DNA of 64,000 nucleotides, from assembly GCA_035048495.1 (NCBI GenBank), contig CM068540.1, positions 16,600,829-16,664,828 on the forward strand. The letters are read 5' to 3'. Below, in pieces: positions 32,055 to 48,732 of the stretch. The position numbers and the translations under genes were made by a program. Source of the DNA: Euptelea pleiosperma (Eukaryota; Streptophyta; Magnoliopsida; Ranunculales; Eupteleaceae). The notes under the pieces are model-generated. The model saw only the letters and a list, made by a program, of their open reading frames with translations. It did no database searches and was not told the origin of the DNA. Position 1 is the first letter of the stretch. Every line of letters begins with the position of its first letter.

Positions 32055-34381
32055 GCCACCAACGTAGCTGCCTCTCCACAGGCTGCAACCACACTTGCTG
32101 GCACCACCATCTGCTCCTTTACCACCCCTCGTCGGTCAATGCATTCCCTTCTGAACCTGCAACATAAAACCTGCAATGCTGGCCTGCAACACCAAGTTGC
32201 AGGCCGTCTTCTTCTTCCTCTAGGATAGAACTCATCTTGATCTCCTCATTGCCACCGAGAACGTGCTGAAACGCACTCTTTAACCTTACTGTTGGAGTTG
32301 CAAGTCTGCAACTCCGATCATCTCCTTCAGTGGCCAGCAACCACATCCTCCACCTTTCGGGTGCACTCTTCCACCACAGCACCTCCCCTGCATCTTCTCC
32401 AGCCAGCAATGGTCTGTAACTCCAACCTCTGGATCCACAGACCTACTGTGGGAGATCCATCACCAACAACAACCTGATCTCCTCCACGTTCTTCCTCTTG
32501 ATTGCAGCAAAGACCTTGTTGTCCACCGTCTCCCCACCTTGATGCTGTGAGCACCTTCAACTCCTGTAGGTGGTCTTCTACACCGTGCTCCTCCACCATT
32601 GGAGGCACGATCTGCAGGTCCCACAACAACCATCACCGGCTGCACCCCCTCTAATCATTCCTCACGGTTCTCACAACCATGGGAACCCACGGTTTTGCTG
32701 GACGTCCCTCTCTCACATCACCATGCAGCCTATCAGGCCATGCACTCCACCACTGTTGGAACCATGGCAGCACCGTCTCCTTCACCTCCCTTCTTTCTTG
32801 CTAGTCCTGCAAATGTTGCTGTTCAGCCATCTAACTCCATACCTGCTGGTACGTTCTCACTGATGCATTCTCCATTTCCACCAATGAGTTCTACCTCACC
32901 CTTTTCTCCATGCTTCCCTCACTGCCTGCACACCCTTGCAGCCATCCAAGCAAAGCAGCCAAAAGCCTCCATCTTCACCAAGGTCTACTGGGCTGCTCCT
33001 TCCACCAGTGGACACCTTCCATAGGTCTGCAACCTTACTCCCTGTTGGACTCCAAGTGCACTCCAGTAGACCACCATGTCTTCCATCCACTCAACAGTCC
33101 AATCGTGGCTGTAGCAACCATGCACCACCATTTCTAGGAACACCACACAGCCCGAACTAGCAAGCCATCTCCTCTAGATGGACTTTGACTTTCATTACGG
33201 CCTGCATCAATGATGTTCCATCTTGCTGGCCGAACCTAGGCTAATAACATACTCAACTTTCGAGTGTACCTATGCCGACAACCTCTTCACCACGTCACAA
33301 CCAGCAAGCATGGTTCCACCTGGGCAGCAAGGTTGTGCACCTCACAAACTTCTCACCTTGGGCATCTTCAAGGTCTCCATGTTCACAACACTCTTCCCTT
33401 GTTCATCCTCCAGCAACCATCAACTCTAAATGGACGATCACCTGGGCCAAACCACTCACCAGGCGATCCGAGCACTCATGGTAAGTCGCCACAAGGTAGT
33501 TTCTCTTTCTTCCTTTCTTTTTCTCACTTTCTCTCTCTAATGCTTACTTTCTCTTTCTAGAATTAGGATTCTCTCTCTAAACCTAGTTTTTCCTTATTTT
33601 CTCTCTCTAGATCTCCTCTTTCTCTAAATGACATGGAAGGGACGTGACATCCCTAATTCCATGTGTCTCTCTCTGTTTTCTCTCTCTACTTTCTCAGGCC
33701 GATCGCCTATTCACTTGGCCGACTCCTTTCGGCGAGTGAACAGGTGAGCTTTTTAGGGCACATTATCGTACATTTGCCAATTCACATCTACCTTGTCGGC
33801 CGGTAAGATCCAATGTGGATTATCATGATTAAGCAGCATTCCATGAAATTTGGACGGTCCTCTTCTTGATCGGTAGCGCCTTAGCTCCAAAGCTCATGAG
33901 ATGCTTCTCTATCAAAACCATTCTCTTGATTGAAACATTCATCGAAGTCTTGGATGATCCTCTTCTTGATCGGTAGCGCCCTTAGCTTCGAGATCTCAAT
34001 GGACGTTTCTTTTCCTTACCCCTTATTTTCTCAACCCTTTACATGCTTTCTTACACGCTTTCTTTATTTTTATTATTTTGATTTATATATGTATGCACTC
34101 TTTGATGATTAATGAAGTTGATTTTGATATTTTGGTTTTCTAAATCTCAAATGAATGTTGTTTTTAAATCAACTCGCCTTTCTCATCTCTTCCACTATTC
34201 TCATTTCTCTTTGTATATTATTTGTTAATTTTAATTCTTTATTGCTCTAACTCACACTGAGTGCGGATCGACATCCAACACATACTGCTATACAAGTTTA
34301 CATTTTGCAGATAATCGAATTTTATAAATATTGTTGAAATTAAGGTTTCCGAATTGACGACACGGAAAAACAGTACTTTCA

Positions 34382-34440
34382 TGAGGAGATCATCCTCACC
34401 ATTGATTTATCTTCCATGTGGGTACACCAAATTTGTGTGT
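34382..34440. repeat. Right part of the MITE split by the LTR nest
   Basis: Continues the element at 24655-24885: 'tgaggagatcatcctcacca', then 'gatttatcttccatgtgggt' as in 8495-8540. Confidence 0.7.
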
Positions 34441-34458
34441 GAAACTATGTATCAGTTG

Positions 34459-34800
34459 AGCCTGATTAGTGATTTCAATCCTTTGGAGCTTTGTATATAT
34501 ATATATGTTGACCGAATTGATGTTTTGCTAATTCCTAAGTGGACATACAAACAAAAAATAAGCTTGATGATTGATTTCAAACCTTTGGATCTTTGTATGT
34601 TGATTGTATGGATGTTTTGCCAATTCCTAAGTGGACATACAAACCAAAAATAAGCTTGATTAATGATTTCGAACCTTTGGGTCTTTGTATGCTAACCATA
34701 TGGATGTTTTGCCAATTCCTAAGTGGACATACAAACAAAAAATCAGCCTGATTAGTGATTTCAAACCTTTGGATCTTTGTACCCCAAATAATGTCAAAAT
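34459..34800 (+). repeat. Tandem repeat of ~92 bases, four copies
   Basis: The string 'agc(c/t)tgatta-tgatttc-a-cctttgg-tctttgta' starts at 34459, 34561, 34653 and 34745 (spacings 102, 92, 92). The unit is one half-arm of the ATGTTTGGCC MITE family, including 'gatgttttgccaattcctaa' and 'gtggacatacaaac'. Confidence 0.75.
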
Positions 34801-35958
34801 CTACAGTTAAAAATCAATCCATGAAGATGACTCAAATCCAACACTTAGAAATCACTAAAGACGCTAATCCCTAATTGTTGGATTGGAGCCATTTTCACGA
34901 GCTGATTTTAACTGTGTGAATTTGAGCATTATTGGTGATTTTAAACCATTGGATTGTTTGGTAAAGGTAGTAAGTCTTAAAATTAAGTCAAGGGCATTGT
35001 GGACATTTTGACATTTTTATTAGGACACTTTCGTAAGTTTTTAAAATAGAAAGCTTTAAGAAAAAGGGTATTATCGGTATTAAAAGAGAATCTTAGAATC
35101 TTTTAGAAAAATACTTTCACTTACCGCAATAAGTGAAGAGAGGGTGAATTTTTATTTTTCACTTAATTTCAGTGGTTTTGGTGATAAGTGCTGAAATTAA
35201 TTTAATCACCAAACATCACTTAATCACCAAAATCACTTAATTCAGTTCATTCAAACTTAAGGTCAGAGAAAAAGTTTTACCAAACACCACCTAAGACTTT
35301 GGCTCGTCTTTTTTCATCTCGAAAAATGACAGACTAGGTTTGTAGTTTGCTATTTTAGTAGTCAATGAAAAATGACATTTTGCTCCTTAATTTTCTATAA
35401 AAAATTATTTAATTGCCTAAAAAATATTTCTTGGTAATTGTTTAAACAATGATCCATAAATATAAAAATATATTTAAATCACATAGCATATTCATAATTT
35501 AAAAAAATCTAGAACTACTCATACACATCTTTAATGCTTATGAATTAATTAAGAAAAGAGTTATACATATAATTCAATCTATAAAATATATAAATAATTT
35601 GGGCCATTGAATGATCTTGCTTAATTGCAGATCTCCAAGTGTCCCAGTTCCACCAAACAAGCGGCACTCGGATCATAGATGGCATCTAGCTACAATGTCC
35701 CTATGCACCTCTATAAAGATCTCCTCTGTAGCTTTTATATCTTACATGTAGTAGCAACAACAAGATTCTCAAAGTCAGTAGTATTGACGTATCCATGGAG
35801 ATGAGTCCCTAGGTCATGACTCGAAAAGAACCGGTGATGACATAGAATGCATCATTGCCAACAAACAATACATTAAATTTTAAAAAATACAAAATAAATA
35901 TTTTAAACATATATAAAAGAAAAGTATTAGAAGTTATTAATGAGAGTCAATTTCGTAC
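34801..35958. other. AT-rich intergenic region, no gene seen
   Basis: Rest of a MITE (34801-34960), then 'cacttaatcaccaaaatcac'-type imperfect repeats at 35150-35260. No recognisable coding frame. Confidence 0.4.
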
Positions 35959-36198
35959 CTATGAGGCAATAGAATTAACAAAAATTGAAAATGTTGACCG
36001 TTGAGTAAAAGAGAATTGATCTCGAATTACAACAAATGTCTGTTGAAGCTCCATGCGTGCCCTTGCCTTGTCATCAAATTGATGCTTCAAAGCATCAACT
36101 TCACCCCAATGGTCCAATTGTGTTATTTTCTCCTCTTTAGCAATCCCCTTGTAAGAAGTTGCAGGTAGAATAGTAGTTTTAGAAATACTACTATCCAT
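35959..36198 (-). pseudogene. Possible transposase C-terminal remnant
   Basis: A 79-codon minus-strand frame with a heptad-like, charged middle ('FDDKARARMELQQTFVVIRD') resembles the coiled C-terminal part of plant CACTA-associated proteins (Transposase_24/Ptta type). Upstream, other frames continue for some 200 bases without a clear domain. The match is by character only. Confidence 0.25.
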
Positions 36199-37279
36199 TT
36201 TCTGTACACGACCCCTTTTATCAGGGCCACAAACTTTTGCAATAGTTTAATACAAGAGGAGGAGGAAGCATCAGAAACTTGTGCAACAAGGTCATGGTTT
36301 ACATCTTGTTGTGTGTTTGAAATTCCCTTTTAATTACCACGATATGTTCTAGAGTGAAGGTGAATATGACGATTTATAATTTCTCTGCGAATTATAGTTA
36401 GATTAAAATTTAACGATCCTCGGTAAATGTTGTTGATTAATGCTGTGTTATATTTCACTCATACGAGGTAATAATATTTTTCCCTTATTCCAGAACATTT
36501 AACATTATTCAATACTAATGATAAACAAATTTACTCTGATTTTTAAACTATGAACTTACATGAACTATTTTCTATTTTTTGATAACAATAATCTGTCTTG
36601 AACTCGTCAGTTTATGTAAAAAACCAGTAAGTTTCGATCTTTTTAATATTTTCTTGAAAGTTTAGTGCCATTTGATTTGGAATTATATTTCCTGAGCTAC
36701 AAATTTTTTATGGATGATTTTAATTCATTATAACCAAACAGCTAACTCATGATTTCTTACCAAATTTAATGAGCTAAATTTATTTAATTGACCTTATTAT
36801 TCAACATATTCTACATCTCCAAGTCCTAGGTCATGGGCTAAGTTATGGATATTGGGCTTCGAGGGGTCATAGTGCCTAGAGTTTATCCCCTTAATCCTTT
36901 AGTAGAGACTGATCTAATGGGGCAATACTTTTCTTGTAACCAAATCCCGCCTTGACCTAGATTTTTGACCAAAACTTTGTTCGGGTTCTAGGGTTTCCAA
37001 TTTAAAAATTCAGATTGCAACTCCAAAAACCTATATTCCGAAGGAGATAGATTACAAGAGAGAATAGTCTCGGAATCGGACGTATCCCGGTTCGCTGTTC
37101 TGACTATACTCTTTTAGTTTCTTGTTTTTGGATGGATTCTTTCCTTTGAAGTTTTAAAGAAAGTGCACAACGACCCCACAATCCTTTCTTTTATAAAAGC
37201 CACACGGACTCAAAAGGATGGGTATTCTAATTTAATATTAGGGTTGTGATGTAACAAGGTATAGCCGACTCGTCAGATA
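36199..37279. other. Intergenic, no gene recognised
   Basis: Contains a TATA-like 'tttataaaagcc' at 37192 with no credible frame behind it. 36980-37120 has LTR-like text ('gggttctagggtttcc') but no terminal repeats. Confidence 0.3.
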
Positions 37280-37284
37280 GCACA

Positions 37285-37500
37285 TTTTTGTCAATGATAT
37301 GGGCCCATTGACGGCATGGATGTTTAGCTCACTTCTTGGTAGACATTCATACCAAAAATCAGCTTGTTTGTTAATTTTTAGCCGTTGGTTTTAGTAATAA
37401 AAAATGATTAAATCCAACAGCTAGAATCATGTCTTAAAATGTGCTAAAATCTAATGGCTACAGATTACCAATCAGGGTGATGCATAAAAGGTGAGTGTAC
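37285..37500. repeat. Degenerate fold-back MITE
   Basis: 'gggcccattgacggcatgga' with 'gatgtttagctc' and 'accaaaaatcagcttg' on the left; related text inverted around 37440-37490. Same family as 19201-19571. Confidence 0.5.
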
Positions 37501-37767
37501 AGTGGTTGCCACCAAACATCTATACTGCCTGTTTCCTGTGGAAAATAAAATTAGGGCTGCCAATGGACCGCGTTGGGTTCGGTCTGGCTGAGGGTCAAAA
37601 TAAGCCAGTGACCAAAGCACGAGCTCTGCATTGGTTCACCTAAGAGCGACTAATTGGGGTTGGGCCCATTGCAGCCCAGCTCACCGGACACCTTAGGCCG
37701 GACCCTAAGCGAGATTATGCCAACCCATCAAGTTTTAGAGAATACCTAATTAATGAGGATGATAAAA

Positions 37768-38310
37768 CAAGGAAACTCATTTGCACACCGCATTTCCTAT
37801 CCCGGTGGACTCCTAGTCGGGGCACACCCCAAAAAGAGAGATCTCTCTCTAAAACTTGGCTGACCGGTGACCATCACTGACTGCCCACAAAATGAGCTAC
37901 GTGGCATATTTTCAGAGGCACCAACCGTATGGATGGTTGGCCAATCCGTAGGTGGACCTACAAACCAAAAATCAGCCTGATCAGTGATTTTAAACCTTTC
38001 GATCTGGTACCCCAAATAATGGTCAATAATGCTCAAATTCCCACGGTTAGATAAACCCATGAAAATGGCTCCAATCCAATGCTTAGAAATCACTAATGAG
38101 GTTGATTTTTGGTTTGTAGGTCCACCTAGAGATTGGCCAAACATCTATACGCTCAGTGTCCTCTAAAAATGTGCCATGTGGCTCATTTTGTGGGTGGTCA
38201 ATGACGTTCACCGGTCAGCCAAGTTTTAGAGAGAGATCTCTCTTTTTAGGGTGTGCCCCGACTAGGAGTCCACCGGGATAGGAAATGCGGTGTGCAAATA
38301 TGCGCTTCCT
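37768..38310. repeat. Long fold-back MITE (~540 bp), near-complete
   Basis: The arms exceed 200 bases. Left 'ttgcacaccgcatttcctat' and 'gtggactcctagtcgggg'; right the exact complements ending 'gaaatgcggtgtgcaa' at 38296. The centre holds the ATGTTTGGCC motif pair. This is the intact form of the half-elements at 7668-7905 and 9838-10078. Confidence 0.8.
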
Positions 38311-40010
38311 AAAACAATAGATAGCCATCTAAGGAAAGCAACTTCACATATTTATTTATAATTTAGTAGTACATGACAACCAACCCAATGAGACCGTCGC
38401 GTGGTCGTAGTACTTTGTGACAAAAGAAGATTGCAAAAACTTGCGTTTGCATACAGAGAACGTTTTATATAGAGAAAACTTGACGATTTATACACTAATA
38501 TCTATTCCATATGTTGGCCCCGGTCATGCCAAATATTGCCGAGTAACATCATTTTTTGACCCATTGACCACATAAATATATTCATTCCATGATGAACTTA
38601 TAAGTGAAAAATCGTCCTGATAGGTGATTTCTAACCATTGGATTTATTTATTTTTATTTTTTTGACGTAGGCTCCTTGGATATGTCTTGGGTGGAAGACA
38701 TTTGCTATACGCCCATTTTGAAAGAAACGACCAAATAATATCACCAAAGGATGGGACAAACATTCATCGGCTCAGTGGTCCTTGAAAATTGTGACATGTA
38801 GCAATATTTGGCATATATATATATATATAATGGCCCTTATTTCCGTTATAATGGCCGGTATAAAGCTAGACCCTTTTTTGGATTTGGGTGTTATTTTCAT
38901 AGTAACTTAATGGGGTTGGGGACTTAAAAAGTTATAACAGCCGTTTATATACTGGTACGTAACTGGATGGGCCAGACCCAGCTTGGCCCAGATCTCAACT
39001 ATATAAGGGCAGACAGGCCGAGTCAAGCCAGGCCTGGCCCAATAATTAATCCGGTCTATGAAATCAGGCTCAGCTCTGACCCGTGGATAGTTTCTCACCC
39101 AAAACTCATCCCAAATTGAGCCCGCCCGATCCATTTGCAACCTTACGTCAAATAAATGGGCGTATAGCAAGGGTTAAAAATATGAGGCCACATCAGTCTT
39201 CCACGTGTAAAGAAACTGTTTCGTTCCTACATGGAGTCCTGACCCGGCTGATCATAATAACCATCATTCAGATTGGCGAGCCTCCGGACATAGGTCACAT
39301 GGATGGTCCCCTCCCATACCCTACCATGTATTGCACTTTCGCCCATGAAGAGAACCCGTTGGGGTCCTCTTAGAGTCTTAGGCAAAGTCGTCTTTTAAGC
39401 ATGGTTCAAAATCTCGGGATCGGTGCATCTCACCGAGACAGAGTGACGCTTCTTTGGTTAATAGATTTTATATATATATATATATATTATAAAATCAGCG
39501 TGATTAGTGATTTCTAGCCCTTGGATTGGATAACTTTTTCATCATAAGCTTCTTGAACTGGTCTATGAGTTGGTTCAAAGCCCATGATAAAAAAGAAGTT
39601 CTAAAATCCAACGGATTGAAATCGCTAATCATGCTGATTTTTTTCTTTGTAGGTCCACTAAGGTGTGGACCAAACATTCATGGGTCAATATGCCTGAAAG
39701 AGCGAGCCACGTGGACCATTGTATCATATTATTTTCCTGGGCTTACCTCCCACATGTAAGAAAAGGTTTGGAGACGACACGGTGGGACCATTCCCGAGTT
39801 GAAATTACTAGTTTATGGGGTGGTTTTGCGAATGTTACGAGTCCCGCCAAATCAAAACAGCTCGCTAAGCAGACATCAGACTTTACCAAGCCGCTTGGGA
39901 TATTCTAAAAACAATCGAACTTCCAAATCAACCAACCAAGGGAGACATGCCACCTACCGTAATATTTTATCTCACCAACAACTACCTTTGATCTTAAATG
40001 GGCCCACCTT
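38311..40010. other. MITE-rich intergenic DNA, no gene seen
   Basis: Holds fold-back fragments at 38560-38815 and 39485-39735, TA microsatellites at 38813-38829 and 39468-39487, part of the hAT-type family at 38830-38960, and repeated 'ggccca/tgggcc' text at 38965-39050. No coding region supported. Confidence 0.45.
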
Positions 40011-40168
40011 ATTATAAGAGTAATGATCACATCGTCCAGGGTCCATGGACAACGACCATGGTGCACAGTGGTGTCATTTTGTCATTGCACACCAATGAAA
40101 AGATGACATCACCATGCACCATGGCCAACGTCCATGGACCTAGGACCATGTGATCACTACTCTTATTA
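40011..40168. repeat. Near-perfect 158-bp palindromic MITE
   Basis: The 54-base arms ('taagagtaatgatcacatcg' ... complement ending 'gatcactactcttatta') differ at only a few places, and the centre is also palindromic ('gtgtcatttt' / 'aaaagatgacat'). The string 'aaatgggcccac' lies just outside both ends in direct orientation (39997 and 40180). Confidence 0.8.
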
Positions 40169-40396
40169 AAAATAAAATGAAATGGGCCCACACTATGAAT
40201 CAATTACGAGCGTGGCCCCTTCCAAAGTCGACTCCAGGTCCAGTCATCATCATAAACCTGATTCGTGCGACGTGACTCGGTACGTCAGATGAGTCAGGAA
40301 TTTTATGTGAAATGTTGAATAAATGTGAAAAATATTTAATAATTGGGTCACGATCAGTGGACACAAATTTTGACACCAAAGTTCACACCACGGATC

Positions 40397-40603
40397 CATG
40401 GTTCGAAGTCTCGGCGATCCCGTTCTGGATCGGACGATCTCGATTGGGATCATAGCCCACTGATCCAATCCAATCCAAAAAATGGATTGTCTTGCCCGAG
40501 ATCGCTGTTTTCTAAAGAAGTCTTACATATTTCTTGAGCGAGATTCGCGGATCGGGATTGGAGCCCACTGATCTGGCCTCCGATCCCAAGATTTCAAACC
40601 ATG
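40397..40603. repeat. Fold-back repeat with CATGGTT ends
   Basis: Left 'catggttcgaagtctcggcg', right 'gatcccaagatttcaaaccatg'. The interior repeats 'gatc(t/c)cgattgggatc' several times. Related text is in SCPL introns 6 and 7 (44880-45000, 45190-45376) and at 39400-39440. Confidence 0.6.
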
Positions 40604-40632
40604 CTCCCATCAGGTAGTTTGGCAGTTAGGGT

Positions 40633-40907
40633 CAAGGCTTAAAAGGGGCTGCTCTAACGGTATAACTGACTGAGGGTGTTACCGTTTGTCCATTATAACG
40701 GATTGTAACTCACAGTCAGGCAAAAACAAAAGTAACAGACGTTTTTTAACAATTTTTTCCAAAAAATAACAGAAAATAATGGCCGTTATAATGAAAATAA
40801 CGGCCGTTATTTTCTGAGCGTTAAACGGTACATAACGTAACGGGGGAGGACCGAATCCATTATAACGGCAATTATTTTCATTATAACGGCCATTTTTAAA
40901 GCCATTG
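40633..40907. repeat. hAT-type MITE copy
   Basis: Left 'caaggcttaaaaggggctgc', right 'aacggccatttttaaagccattg', with family strings 'gtaacgggggaggaccgaat' and 'aacggccgttattttc'. No clear target duplication. Confidence 0.65.
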
Positions 40908-40913
40908 TTAGTT

Positions 40914-41066
40914 GAGTAAAACTTCTGTCACAATTGGAAATCACACAATCACAGCCAATGAGTTCTCGGTGCGTACACCTCAATGCAAAAGCACTTGTGT
41001 ACGTGCCGAGAACTCATTGGCTTGTGATTGTGTGATTTATAATTTCTTATTATAGAAGTTTTACTC
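40914..41066. repeat. Palindromic MITE upstream of the SCPL gene
   Basis: Arms of about 65 bases: left 'gagtaaaacttctgtcacaa', 'cacacaatcacagccaatga' and 'gttctcggtgcgtacac'; right their complements ending 'tagaagttttactc'. It ends 305 bases before the SCPL TATA box. Confidence 0.8.
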
Positions 41067-41370
41067 TGGGTATCTTTTAAGTCTAATCGAGTGAACTATT
41101 TATAAAAAAAAAATGCAATTGTGTCAACTCGACTTGACTCGGGTTGGGTCAGCCTATAAAGATTGAATGGTTGTGATTATCTTATCAAGATCAACTTCAA
41201 TCGAGATTAATCTCCAAGGGGTGGACCCATTCAATGGTGGGTCCTGAAGAATAAAGCTATATATCCTAATTTTAGTGGTTCAACCAGTCGTTGAAAGTTT
41301 CAGAATAACAAAACGAAGCCATATTTGATTTGCAGACAAACTGCTAATTTGGTTACGAGAATTCTGGTTT

Positions 41371-41378
41371 TATAAATA
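41371..41378 (+). promoter_or_regulatory. TATA box of the SCPL gene
   Basis: TATAAATA 65 bases before the ATG at 41443, with a CT-rich leader between. Confidence 0.65.
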
Positions 41379-41382
41379 GTAA

Positions 41383-46376
<4,994 letters not shown>

Positions 46377-47659
46377 AAGAAAACCAGATTCCACTCTTCT
46401 TTCATTTTTATAGGACCATTCATTCAACTGTTTTGTCATTTTTATTTATCTTTATTTATAATTCTTCTGTTTGGCTTTGAATTTTAATTCATTTATCAAG
46501 TAAATTGCTAAAATTTGAGCAATTGATTCAATGGCTCTGATCATTGCAATGCTATCTATCAGAGCCTCAAAGAAAACCCTAATTTTTGGGGAATTTGTGG
46601 GTTAGGGAACTATTAGGACCTTAGTCGGGCCTCAAGTTGTCATTCTTCCCGAATAGATATCTTGTCAGAAAGGGGCAACCTCCAGACTTTTTATGGACCG
46701 CAACATCACGCCATGCAAGGCCTGTTCTAAGAGCGGTCGCAGTGAGTAACGACATTGTGGAATCTATCAACAGAAACTTTGCTGACGGACCACAGTATGA
46801 GCCACGTGGCACTCTTAAAACCTTTGGGTGGACCTACATAGCAAAAATAACTTGATTAGTGATTTCAAACCTTTGGATCTTTGTACCCCAAAATAATGCT
46901 AAAATTTCACGGTTAAGAAACAGCATATGAAAATGACTCCCATCCCACGCTTAGAAATCAATAATTTTGGTATGTAGGACCAGTAGGGTTGGGCCAAATA
47001 GAGTAAAAATTTGATGGCATCGAACTGTTACAGAGGCCGATGACAGCCCACAATATGAGCCACGTGGCATATTTTTAGAGGACTCTTGACCCTATGGATG
47101 TTTTGCCAATCCCTAGCTGGACCAATAAACCAAAAATTAGCCTGATTAGTGATTTCAAACCTTTGGATCTTTGTAACCCAAAAATGATCAATGATGCTCA
47201 AGTTCCCACGGTTAAAATCAACCCAGGAAAATAACTCCAATCCAACACCTAGAAATCACTAATCATGTTGATTTTTGGTTTGTAGGTCTGGGATTGGCCA
47301 AACATCCATACAGTGGTAGCCTCCAAGAGTATGTATGCCACGTGGCTCCCTAACATCCATATAGTCAGCGATCTCTTAGATCTCTAAGAGTGTGCCACGT
47401 GGCTCATAATGTGGTCCGTCATCAACCTATAAATATAAAATCAACTGTTATATGGACGAAAGATCCTTTTGAACGGTTCATAGCTTGACCGCACGTCTTA
47501 GATGGCACGAATAGCGGTGGCTTCACTCAAATCAGATGAACATGTGGATGATGCGTAGTCCATTTTGAAGGATTTGGAATCTCTTTCTTAAAAGAGTATA
47601 ACAGCGGCACATGCAAGGCACCTCACTGAATAGCGGTGTCGATGTAAGCTACAGTGTAG
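46377..47659. other. 3' flank of SCPL with MITE copies, no other gene
   Basis: After the stop comes an AT-rich region without a canonical AATAAA. 46780-47000 and 47020-47415 are ATGTTTGGCC-family elements ('ccacgtggcatatttttaga', complement 'aagagtgtgccacgtggctc'). No further coding region is supported. Confidence 0.5.
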
Positions 47660-48010
47660 AGCTACACCCATTTCTTACACCCGGAGGTGGGGCCCACATG
47701 GAGATCATGTTGGACAATCCAACCATACATTGAGTTATCCTTGCCATGATGATCATCGGCACCAAAAATCAGTTCATTTCGACATTGTCAACAATATAAA
47801 AAAATAGACCCAAAATAATGGTTTAATTGGATGGTCTGGATTTTTCAAATTAAAGTCAAATTTTCATAAGACTAAAAATGTCGAAATGAACTGATTTTTG
47901 GTGATGATGATCATCATGGCAAGGAAAACTCAATCTATGGTTGGATTGTCCAACATGATCTCCACGTGGGCCCTATCACCAGGTGTAAGAACTGGATGTA
48001 AGAAATGGAT
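47660..48010. repeat. Fold-back MITE (~350 bp)
   Basis: Left 'cccatttcttaca' and 'ggagatcatgttggacaatc'; right complements 'gattgtccaacatgatctcc' and 'tgtaagaaatgg'. The inner pair 'tcagttcatttcgacatt' is also inverted at 47880. Confidence 0.75.
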
Positions 48011-48339
48011 AACTCTATGGAGGTGTACATCCCAGCTTTTTAGGTGTACATCGGTCCAAAACCCATTGTAGATTGGCAAATTTCATGTTAAACCCACTCA
48101 TTGAATCAAGTTAGTATTAGGATTGGTCATAGTCTTCAATAAGTCTGTCTAATGTGAAAATGAAGCACAAGATGAAGTTCAATTGTTCGATATCATATGC
48201 GTGCCTGATCTTCTGACCTTACGCCATCATCTAATTTCTAAGCTAGTAAGTGAATTGACCATAGGTGGTTGTCCTTTAACCTTGACCTTGACTTAGAACC
48301 AAACAGCAAAAATTAAAATAACTTTAAAACTTAATTTTT

Positions 48340-48732
48340 TTGGAAAATTCTCAGGTTGGTTCAATCCAAATTGCTCTGGTTCGAACCTAAGCAAGATTGG
48401 TTCGAACCAAAACCAAGCTGGTTTGAATCAAGCAAGACAAAACTTGTTTTGTAGGTTTGTTGAAGTTAGTTTGAATGAACCTAAAATTAGTTCGAACCAA
48501 CTACGCAGTTGTTTTAGGAAACTTGCTCTGAATGAATATTTCTTCCCGAAATTATTTCCTATTGTAACTAAGGTTCTTCCTTGCGAGTTTAAACCTATCT
48601 AAAGACTTGTTTTTTGTGGAAGAAACCACCAAGCTTCTGAAGTTCCTTTGATATGTTTACGAGAAGACCTAGAGGGGGTGAATAGGTCTAATTTAAAATT
48701 ATTCTAAGTTGATTACTAATAAGCTTGCGTAT
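48340..48732 (-). mobile_element. Flank of older Sirevirus-like copia DNA
   Basis: 'cctagagggggtgaataggt' (48668-48690) is the reverse complement of the LTR 3' end of the intact element ('cctattcaccccctctagg'). Further left GGTTCGAACC occurs at 48378 and 48399, with variants to 48498. Together with the minus-strand copia piece right of 59149, this suggests an older opposite-strand element into which the element at 48733-59149 inserted. Confidence 0.45.

Larger units (their letters stand above)
24886..34381 (+). mobile_element. Outer solo LTR, TGATATTCGC family, with nested insertions
   Basis: Starts TGATATTCGCTTAAAAGTGC at 24886 and ends 'cagtactttca' at 34381. TGAGG lies directly before (24881-24885) and after (34382-34386), a 5-bp target duplication. 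Inside are a gypsy solo LTR (26298-29267) and a second solo LTR of the same family (29475-32054). Removing both leaves about 3.9 kb. No coding region is supported: open frames here are low-complexity (poly-Ser/Pro or poly-Lys/Glu). The family is pyrimidine-rich with repeated 'tctctctctag' and 'gttgcaacctgcaac' text. Confidence 0.8.

Noticed and set aside
32599..33024. 141-codon Pro/Ser-rich frame
   Set aside because: Part of the outer LTR; three overlapping frames are equally open, which points to composition and not coding.
37797..38144. 115-codon minus-strand frame
   Set aside because: Encoded by the arm of the long fold-back MITE; not a protein gene.
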